Part shown: piece after piece, positions 57,436 through 64,000 of the stretch
How the letters are laid out: each line of letters opens with the position of its first letter
Position numbering within the stretch: position 1 is the first letter of the stretch
Source: Gallionella sp.
GTDB taxonomy: Bacteria > Pseudomonadota > Gammaproteobacteria > Burkholderiales > Gallionellaceae
Direction of reading: 5' to 3'
Assembly: GCA_028699065.1 (NCBI GenBank)
Contig: JAQVVH010000001.1
Span: 826,326 to 890,325, forward strand
Length of the DNA stretch: 64,000 nucleotides
The notes under the pieces: generated by a model
Database searches by the model: none
What the model was told of the DNA's origin: nothing
What the model saw: only the letters and a program-made list of their open reading frames with translations
Position numbers and translations under genes: made by a program

Positions 57436-59942
57436 TTCTTGGCTGCCGGTTTCTTGGTGGTCGACCGGGCCGCAGTTTTTTTCTTGGCGGCTTTCCCTGT
57501 ATCGCCCAGCTTGGCAAGCTTTTCCTGCAAAACCGACAACGCCTGCTCCAGAGAAATCTCTTCCGGTTTTAGGTCCTTGGGTAAGGTGGCATTAACCTTC
57601 CCGTGCCGCACATAAGGCCCGTAACGCCCGTTGCAAATTTCGAGGGGTGCTCCGTCATCGGGATGTTCACCCAAAACGCGCAGGACACCATTTCCGGCCT
57701 TGGCTTGCGCCAGCAACTCTACGGCGCGCGCCAACTCGATAGTGAAAATACTGTCGGATTTGGGAATCGACTTAAACTTGCCATCGTGACCAATATAGGG
57801 ACCGAAGCGGCCGATGTTCACAATCACTTTTTTACCCGACTCCGGATGCGGCCCCAGCTCTCGTGGCAGTGCCAGTAGTTGCAGCGCGGTTTCGAGCGAG
57901 GCATTTTCTGCCGGAATATCCTTGGGCCAGGAAACCCGCTTGGGTTTGGTCTTGCTATTTGGATCCGCTTCGCCCAGTTGGACATAAAATCCGTAGGGGC
58001 CGCGAAGCAATAGCACTTCATTGCCAGATTCAGCGACAACACCAAGCACTTGGCGGGTATCCGCGGCCTCCGTGTCGACTAGGCTTCGAGTGAAATCACA
58101 GGCCGGAAAACCAGTGCAACCCACAAAATTGCCACGTTTCCCCAGTCGCTTGGCCAGCGGTTTGCCGCACTTTGGACAGTTTTCGTCCAGCAATTCCTGG
58201 GTAACCGTGTTGCGCTCAACCGCCTGTTTTTCGAGAATCAAGGCGTTGAATCCTTTCCAGAACGCCTCCAGGACGGGAATCCAATCGCGCTTGCCTTCGG
58301 AAATTTCGTCCAGCTCGTCTTCCATTTGCGCCGTGAAACCGTAATCCACGTAACGCGAAAAATGCTCGGTCAAAAACCGGTTTACAACCCGCCCGACATC
58401 GGTCGGCACAAAGCGTTTACGATCCAGAATCGCGTAATCGCGAGCCTGCAGGGTGGAAATAATCGCGGCGTATGTCGAAGGCCGGCCGATGCCATGCTCT
58501 TCCAGCGACTTCACCAGGCTGGCTTCGGTATAGCGCGGTGGTGGTTGGGTAAAGTGCTGATCTCCATAAAGCTTGTCGAGCGGCAGAATGTCGCCCTCCA
58601 CCAGTGACGGGAGCTTGCCCCCCTCTTCCTCTTCGGCATCATCCACATCTTCGATATAAACGCTCATGAAACCCGGGAATACCAGCGTTTGGCCGGATGC
58701 GCGGAACAGGTTGTCATCCGCCCCGAGACGAATATCGGCGCTCACCGTGTCATAGCGAGCGGCAGCCATTTGGCTTGCCAGCGCGCGCTTCCAGATCATC
58801 TCGTATAACTTGGCCTGATCAAACGACAAGTGATCGCGCAGGCTATCGGGTGTGCGAAGGATCGAGGTTGGCCGGATGGCTTCATGCGATTCCTGGGCAT
58901 TTTTGGTTTTACTTTTGTAAACCGGCTGCTTGGCCGGCAAATAATCCGCGGCAAAATTATCGGTAACGTATCCGCGGATTTCTGCCACGGCTTCATTCGC
59001 CAGGTTGACGGAATCCGTACGCATGTAAGTAATCAAACCAACGGTTTGGCCGCCGATGTCGACGCCCTCATACAGGGATTGTGCCGTGCGCATGGTGCGA
59101 TCGGCAGACATCCCCAGCTTGCGCACAGCTTCCTGTTGCAGCGTCGAGGTTGTAAAAGGGGCGGCAGGAAAACGCTGTTTGGCACGCTTTTCGACCCGGA
59201 CCACTTTGGGCGGGAGTTTTGCCTGCTCCAGTTTGGCTTGAATCGCCTCGAACTGCTCGCGATCGCCAATGTCCAGCTGACCCAATTTTTTGCCTTGATA
59301 CTGGAATAATTTGGCAGAAAAGGGCAAGTTGAGCTTTTGGCTGTCGAGATGGATGGTCCAATATTCCTGACTCTTGAATTTTTCAATTTCAAGCTCACGC
59401 TCGACGATCAGGCGCAAAGCGGGACTCTGCACCCGTCCGGCAGATAGTCCCGGCCGCACCTTGCGCCACAATAGCGGGGAAAGCGTAAAGCCAACCAGAT
59501 AATCCAGCGCGCGGCGCGCCTGCTGTGCGTTTACCAGCGGAAGCGAAATCTCACGCGGATGTGCCACGGCCTCTTTGACGGCAGACTGGGTAATTTCATA
59601 AAAAACCACCCGCTGCATCGGCTTCCCTTTGAGGCCGCGCTTGCGTTTGAGGATTTCCGAAATATGCCAGGCAATCGCCTCCCCCTCGCGATCCGGGTCG
59701 GGCGCCAGAAGTATGCTGTCCGCGCTGGCCGCCGCCTTGGCGATAGCCTCGACATGCTTGGCATTGCGGGCAATGGTTTCATAGTTCATCGCAAAGCCGT
59801 TGTCCGGATCAACCGCGCCGGTTTTGGGCACGAGATCGCGAACATGACCATACGAGGCCAGCACCTCAAAGTCCTTGCCCAGATATTTTTTTAGCGTTTT
59901 GGCCTTGGCGGGCGATTCGACAATAAGCAGGTGGGAAGCCAT
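57411..59942 (-). CDS. topA: DNA topoisomerase I
   Basis: 843 residues: TOPRIM (LLIVESPAKAKTLKKYLG), active-site region (GLITYMRTDSVNL) with catalytic Tyr, a zinc-finger CPKCGKPLAKR...C near 590, tandem C-terminal DNA-binding repeats (FGPYIGHDGKF, YGPYVRHGKVN) and a lysine-rich tail. It relaxes negative supercoils opposite gyrase and faces gyrB. Confidence 0.97.
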   Translation of the reverse strand: MASHLLIVESPAKAKTLKKYLGKDFEVLASYGHVRDLVPKTGAVDPDNGFAMNYETIARNAKHVEAIAKAAASADSILLAPDPDREGEAIAWHISEILKRKRGLKGKPMQRVVFYEITQSAVKEAVAHPREISLPLVNAQQARRALDYLVGFTLSPLLWRKVRPGLSAGRVQSPALRLIVERELEIEKFKSQEYWTIHLDSQKLNLPFSAKLFQYQGKKLGQLDIGDREQFEAIQAKLEQAKLPPKVVRVEKRAKQRFPAAPFTTSTLQQEAVRKLGMSADRTMRTAQSLYEGVDIGGQTVGLITYMRTDSVNLANEAVAEIRGYVTDNFAADYLPAKQPVYKSKTKNAQESHEAIRPTSILRTPDSLRDHLSFDQAKLYEMIWKRALASQMAAARYDTVSADIRLGADDNLFRASGQTLVFPGFMSVYIEDVDDAEEEEGGKLPSLVEGDILPLDKLYGDQHFTQPPPRYTEASLVKSLEEHGIGRPSTYAAIISTLQARDYAILDRKRFVPTDVGRVVNRFLTEHFSRYVDYGFTAQMEDELDEISEGKRDWIPVLEAFWKGFNALILEKQAVERNTVTQELLDENCPKCGKPLAKRLGKRGNFVGCTGFPACDFTRSLVDTEAADTRQVLGVVAESGNEVLLLRGPYGFYVQLGEADPNSKTKPKRVSWPKDIPAENASLETALQLLALPRELGPHPESGKKVIVNIGRFGPYIGHDGKFKSIPKSDSIFTIELARAVELLAQAKAGNGVLRVLGEHPDDGAPLEICNGRYGPYVRHGKVNATLPKDLKPEEISLEQALSVLQEKLAKLGDTGKAAKKKTAARSTTKKPAAKKKPRTTKS

Positions 59943-59948
59943 AAGTTT

Positions 59949-60404
59949 TCAGTGAAAAGGGGTTGAAGGTGTGGCCGACAGCAAATCCTCGACCAGTAAT
60001 GGGTCTAGCGCCTGACAGCGGCGCCACAACACCATCAACATAATGAGTTTCAATTGATCCAGAGGCAACGCCTCCTGACCGAGCGCCACCGCACGGTCAA
60101 TAATCATTTCCCGTTCCACGGGCGAAATCAGGCGTTGTTGTTCGGAAAATAACAGGAAGCCGCGAGCCTCCAATCCGATGAAATGCTCTTCGCGTTCAGA
60201 AAAGAGACGCACGCCGGTATGGGTCAGGTTTTCGGGGTAAACGCTGCTGTCCTGTGCTTGTAAAACGGCGAGCCAGGCCAGTACATCGGTAATTTCTTCC
60301 GCCTCGAAACCCGCGGCAAAGAGCTTGCGGCTCAGGTGTTCCGGTTTTGGATAGCTGTCCGCATCGAAGTAGCTTTCAAACAGATAAATCAGGATGTCGA
60401 ACAT
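59949..60404 (-). CDS. smg: Smg/DUF494-family protein
   Basis: 151 residues starting MFDILIYLFESYFDADSYP, the DUF494 signature. Its molecular function is not settled. It sits between dprA and topA, the usual betaproteobacterial and gammaproteobacterial order. Confidence 0.92.
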   Translation of the reverse strand: MFDILIYLFESYFDADSYPKPEHLSRKLFAAGFEAEEITDVLAWLAVLQAQDSSVYPENLTHTGVRLFSEREEHFIGLEARGFLLFSEQQRLISPVEREMIIDRAVALGQEALPLDQLKLIMLMVLWRRCQALDPLLVEDLLSATPSTPFH

Positions 60405-60420
60405 GTCAGATGAGAGGGTT

Positions 60421-61488
60421 TTAGTGGATACGTTGATACAAGCCGCCGGGCAAAACCGCCACGCGGCCGCCCAACTCCAGCGTCAACAGCATCGCCGATA
60501 GCTCGGCCATCGTCAAGCCGGCACGTTGCGCAAGGGTATCGATATCCACGGGATCGAAGCCCAAAAACTCGAGAAAGGGATCCTCGGCAGCATCCACCTC
60601 GGCGGGGCCCGCACCGGTGAAAAATCCGCCGATTTCATCAAGTACGTCCTGTGCCGTTTCTACCAGTTTGGCGCCCTGTTTGATCAGGGCATGACAGCCC
60701 CGGCTCTGCGGAGAATGAATTGAACCGGGAATAGCAAACACCTCCCGGCCCTGCTCCAGCGCAAGCCTGGCGGTAATCAGCGACCCGCTTTGCAGGCCGG
60801 CTTCCACGATCAGGCAACCCAGCGACAGCCCGCTGATAATCCGGTTGCGGCGGGGAAAGTTGGCCGCCAACGGCGGCGTTCCCAGCGGGAACTCGGAGAT
60901 CAATGCGCCCTGTCCCGCCATCGCATGGGCAAGCTCACGGTGCGCGGCCGGATAAACCTTATCCAGACCGGTGCCGATCACGCCAATGCTGCTGCCCCGG
61001 CCGGCTAATGCGCCGCGATGCGCGGCGGCATCGATGCCGTGTGCCAGTCCGCTGACGACACAAAGCCCGGCGTCGCTCATCGCCCGGGAAAAGGCCTCGG
61101 CGTTTTGTTTCCCTTGCGCAGTGGCGTTGCGGCTGCCGATTACGCCAATCGCCGGCCGGTTGAGCAAATCCAGCCGCCCTTTGACATACAACAGCAACGG
61201 CGGATCCGGGATATTCAACAAGGCTTGCGGATAATCTTGATCCGCAAGGGTGACAATGTGATTGCTGGCGTCTTCCAGCCACGCGGTGATTTCAGCCAGC
61301 TTGTCCGAATCCGAAGGGCGCTTCAGCGCTTCGGCAAGTGAAGGCCGGACCAGTTCGCGCAACGCGCTGAGCGGTGCTTCGAGCACAGCTTCGGGCGAAC
61401 CCAGTGCGCGCAGCAATTTTCGCGCACCCTCACCGCCCAGACCATGGGTCAGACTTAGGGTTAACCAAGCTTTGAGCGCTTCATCCAT
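60421..61488 (-). CDS. dprA: DNA-processing protein DprA
   Basis: 355 residues: an N-terminal SAM-like part, a Rossmann-fold DprA domain (IGVIGSRNATAQGKQNAEAF, VSGLAHGIDAAAHRGAL, IGVIGTGLDKVYP), and a C-terminal winged helix (about 290-350). It loads RecA on incoming single-stranded DNA during transformation. Confidence 0.95.
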   Translation of the reverse strand: MDEALKAWLTLSLTHGLGGEGARKLLRALGSPEAVLEAPLSALRELVRPSLAEALKRPSDSDKLAEITAWLEDASNHIVTLADQDYPQALLNIPDPPLLLYVKGRLDLLNRPAIGVIGSRNATAQGKQNAEAFSRAMSDAGLCVVSGLAHGIDAAAHRGALAGRGSSIGVIGTGLDKVYPAAHRELAHAMAGQGALISEFPLGTPPLAANFPRRNRIISGLSLGCLIVEAGLQSGSLITARLALEQGREVFAIPGSIHSPQSRGCHALIKQGAKLVETAQDVLDEIGGFFTGAGPAEVDAAEDPFLEFLGFDPVDIDTLAQRAGLTMAELSAMLLTLELGGRVAVLPGGLYQRIH

Positions 61489-61496
61489 ACTTGATT

Positions 61497-62525
61497 TCAG
61501 GGGGTCTCCGCGAAATCCAGCAATTGCACGGGCAACCGGGTTTCCATCACCAGTGCGTAGGCGACCCGCTCGAATACGCGGAAGACGAAAACCAGGCCAT
61601 AACGTTCGTCAGGCAACATATAAGTTTTCCCGGCATTGCGCAGGCTTTCTCCTTTGCGGTAGAGCGCCAGCACATGCCCGGGTTCAACCCCGTCCCGGCG
61701 GCCCTTGCTTAGAACCACGACCGAATTTTGCCCCGCCTGCGAAACTCCGCCCAGGACCGAGATAACCTGTCCCTTAATCAGGGTGTCGGGTGCACGCGGG
61801 ATATAAGCCCCTACCGGCGAGGTGGCCGGGGCCATGAGTCGGTCCCCCTGATAAATTTCCTGGGCCGAATGCGTGATCAGCAGCGAACTGATTTCTCCGC
61901 CGGATTGCAATTCCGCCGAACCCAGATAAATGCTTTCCATGCCCAGCGATTCCCCGCTTTGCGGGTCGGTCAACGTTTTGCCGGGCCGGTAGATCAGCCA
62001 CTGTTTGCCCGAATCATGCGGCAGGCCGGCAACAAATATGGTGTCATGCTCGCCGAAAATAACCCGCCCCTCCCGCGCGCCCAGCACCGTGGGTTGCGGG
62101 ATACCTGTCGCATCTTCGGTAACTAGCGGGCGACTCAGAAACGGCTCAATGGCATCGGCGGGAATGCTCGGAATCGCCTCATGTTCCCCGGTCGTTTCCC
62201 GGGTGTGCGGCGACAAGCGAACGATCTCCCTGGCTGCTTCAACAACTGGCGCCCGAGCCAGAATGCCACGCTGGCGATCAAGCACAATGCGGTCGCCTGG
62301 ATAAATCCAGTGCGGGTCGCGGATGCTGTCCTTGTTTACACCCCACAGGTAGGGCCAACGCCAGGGATCCTGAAAAAATTTTCCGGCGATGCCCCACAGC
62401 GTGTCGCCTTTTACGACCACGTAGTGATCGGGCGCATCCGGTCGCAACTGAGGCGCAATCGGAGATGGGGCGGCGATTGCCGCGAGGGGCAGGAGAAAAC
62501 AAATTAGCGATATAATCCGGCGCAT
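61497..62525 (-). CDS. Exported LysM-domain protein
   Basis: 342 residues. After a signal peptide ([19 protein letters not shown]), one LysM domain follows ([20 protein letters not shown] to [10 protein letters not shown], about 35-90), then an uncharacterised C-terminal part. LysM binds peptidoglycan. Such proteins commonly adjoin dprA. ATG 62525 is chosen because it begins the signal peptide. Confidence 0.9.
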   Translation of the reverse strand: MRRIISLICFLLPLAAIAAPSPIAPQLRPDAPDHYVVVKGDTLWGIAGKFFQDPWRWPYLWGVNKDSIRDPHWIYPGDRIVLDRQRGILARAPVVEAAREIVRLSPHTRETTGEHEAIPSIPADAIEPFLSRPLVTEDATGIPQPTVLGAREGRVIFGEHDTIFVAGLPHDSGKQWLIYRPGKTLTDPQSGESLGMESIYLGSAELQSGGEISSLLITHSAQEIYQGDRLMAPATSPVGAYIPRAPDTLIKGQVISVLGGVSQAGQNSVVVLSKGRRDGVEPGHVLALYRKGESLRNAGKTYMLPDERYGLVFVFRVFERVAYALVMETRLPVQLLDFAETP

Positions 62526-62625
62526 TGAAAACTCCAGCAGATTCAATAATAAGGGAAGCCGCAGAGCGGGCCCGCCCGATTCTGCATCCAGTGCCATCCC
62601 ATTGGCAAGCATTAGTGAGAGCAAC

Positions 62626-63129
62626 ATGGCTATTCTGAAAATCCTCCAATATCCCGATGAGCGTTTGCATACCGTGGCGTGCAGGGTGGATCAGGTCGAC
62701 GACGAAATCCGGCAGCTGGTCCGCGATATGGCTGAAACCATGTACGCCGCACAGGGCGTTGGTCTGGCGGCGACACAGGTGGATGTCCACCGGCAAGTGA
62801 TTGTTGTAGATACCTCCGAAAGCAAGGATCGGTTGCAGGTGTTTATCAACCCGGAAATCCTTGCGAGCTGCGGCGAAGAGGAAAGCGAGGAAGGCTGTTT
62901 ATCCGTTCCCGGTATTTATGAAAAGGTGCAGCGCGCCGAAAAAATCACCCTGAATGCGCTGAATGAAAACGGCCAACCCCTTACGCTGGAGGCGGAAGGT
63001 TTTCTCGCGGTATGTCTGCAGCACGAGATCGACCATCTGCACGGCAGGGTGTTTGTGGAACACCTGTCGCAACTCAAGCAGGGGCGCATTCGCACCAAGC
63101 TGAAAAAACGTCAGCGCGAAAACCTGTAA
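62626..63129 (+). CDS. def: Peptide deformylase
   Basis: 167 residues with all three motifs: [19 protein letters not shown] and HEIDHLHG, the Cys and two His binding the metal. It removes the formyl group from nascent proteins. ATG 62626 gives [14 protein letters not shown]. fmt follows 14 bases later. Confidence 0.97.
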   Translation: MAILKILQYPDERLHTVACRVDQVDDEIRQLVRDMAETMYAAQGVGLAATQVDVHRQVIVVDTSESKDRLQVFINPEILASCGEEESEEGCLSVPGIYEKVQRAEKITLNALNENGQPLTLEAEGFLAVCLQHEIDHLHGRVFVEHLSQLKQGRIRTKLKKRQRENL

Positions 63130-63143
63130 CGCGGGACAACACT

Positions 63144-64000
63144 GTGAAAATTATTTTTGCCGGCACCCCTCACTTTGCGGCCAGCGCTTTGCAGGCGCTA
63201 TTGGGAAAACACCAGATTGCGGCCGTACTTACCCAGCCGGACAGGCCGGCCGGTCGCGGCATGCAGTTGAGCCAAAGTCCCGTGAAACAACTTGCGCTGC
63301 AACACGAACTCCCGGTCTTGCAACCCCTTTCCCTGAAAAACGAGGCCATCCAGCAGACGCTCGGCGCACTGAATGCAGACGTCATGGTGGTGGCTGCCTA
63401 CGGCTTGATTTTACCGGGGGCTGTACTCGCGATGCCCCGTTACGGCTGTCTCAACATCCACGCCTCTCTTTTGCCGCGCTGGCGCGGTGCCGCACCGATT
63501 CAGCGCGCCATTCTCGCCGGCGACAAGGAAACCGGGATTACCATCATGCAAATGGATGAAGGATTGGATACCGGTGCGATGTTGCTCCGGCGCGCCTGCC
63601 CGATCAGCGGGGAAGACACCGCAACAACATTGCATGACACCCTGGCCGCACTGGGGGCGAGCTGTCTTCTCGAGGCGCTGGAATTACTCGAGCAGGGCAA
63701 GCTGATTCCCCAAGCGCAGGACGACGCGATGGCCTGCTATGCCGCCAAGCTGCAGAAGAGCGAGGCTGGCATCGACTGGACTCGGCCGGCGGAAGAAATC
63801 CATCGGGCTATTCGCGCCTTTAATCCTTTCCCGGGTAGCGTTACCAACCTGGCGAATGTGCCGGGGATAAAAATCTGGCGCAGCAGCCTGCAGTCGAAGC
63901 ACAGCGGTTTACCCGGCGGGGTGTTGCAAGTCGGCAAATCCGGAATTCTTGTTGCTTGCGGCATCGGCGCGCTGAATCTTGAAACGCTACAAAAACCGGG
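63144..64000 (+). CDS. fmt: Methionyl-tRNA formyltransferase, cut at the window end
   Basis: The GTG at 63144 opens VKIIFAGTPHFAASALQALL, followed by LTQPDRPAGRG and the SLLPRWRGAAPIQRAIL active-site region. The frame stays open to 64000, giving about 285 of roughly 310 residues. It formylates initiator Met-tRNA, the counterpart of def. Confidence 0.95.
   Translation, partial: MKIIFAGTPHFAASALQALLGKHQIAAVLTQPDRPAGRGMQLSQSPVKQLALQHELPVLQPLSLKNEAIQQTLGALNADVMVVAAYGLILPGAVLAMPRYGCLNIHASLLPRWRGAAPIQRAILAGDKETGITIMQMDEGLDTGAMLLRRACPISGEDTATTLHDTLAALGASCLLEALELLEQGKLIPQAQDDAMACYAAKLQKSEAGIDWTRPAEEIHRAIRAFNPFPGSVTNLANVPGIKIWRSSLQSKHSGLPGGVLQVGKSGILVACGIGALNLETLQKP

Overview
The window looks like chromosomal DNA from a sulfur-oxidising betaproteobacterium. 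Gene content suggests the Nitrosomonadales, near Gallionellaceae, Sulfuricellaceae or Thiobacillus; I could not run a phylogeny. About 25 kb on the left is dense with sulfur-oxidation genes. The right half is the origin-proximal housekeeping block of a bacterial chromosome: rpmH-rnpA-yidD-yidC-mnmE-mnmG-rsmG-parAB-atp operon on one side of dnaA, and dnaN-gyrB on the other. I saw no insertion sequence, prophage, CRISPR array, tRNA or rRNA.

Layout. (1) 1-3434: a gene cut at the left edge, whose nine visible residues resemble the start of DsrA, faces a compact six-gene plus-strand operon. That operon encodes a 75-aa protein, a stand-alone Cas6/Cmx6-like RAMP protein, a DsrC/TusE-family protein with no cysteine at all, a tandem TusA-TusA protein, a 198-aa unknown and a TauD/TfdA-type dioxygenase. 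(2) 3489-7464, minus strand: a FadL-type outer-membrane protein, DsrE2, TusA and a SulP transporter. (3) 7478-16872: soeCBA (cytoplasmic sulfite dehydrogenase) diverges from sat-aprMBA (APS pathway), so the direct and indirect sulfite-oxidation routes share one control region. (4) 16987-20562: small accessory genes (unknown, SlyD-like, TPR, DUF4279, HIT, a 56-aa protein, rhodanese). (5) 20847-24033: a soluble two-component system followed by a sulfide:quinone oxidoreductase with all three expected cysteines. (6) 24046-33867: moaA, grxD, argH, rluA, a Tim44-like protein, ubiJ-ubiB, lipoproteins, an EAL protein and a NusG/RfaH-like protein. (7) 33864-44177: glmS, glmU and the complete F-type ATP synthase operon. 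(8) 44179-57383: partition and origin region with two parS sites and two DnaA boxes. (9) 57411-64000: topA, smg, dprA, a LysM protein, def and the start of fmt.

How the genes fit together: SQR oxidises sulfide. Rhodanese, TusA and DsrE2 relay persulfide sulfur, probably toward a reverse Dsr system that begins just off the left edge. Sulfite is then oxidised by SoeABC or by AprMBA plus Sat, and SulP may move the resulting anion. MoaA helps supply the molybdenum cofactor needed by SoeA. The most novel element is the Cas6-like/DsrC-like/TusA-TusA operon at 320-3434, which has no CRISPR context. A palindromic motif, YAACCC-N4-GGGG, recurs in three sulfur-gene intergenic regions and may be a shared operator.
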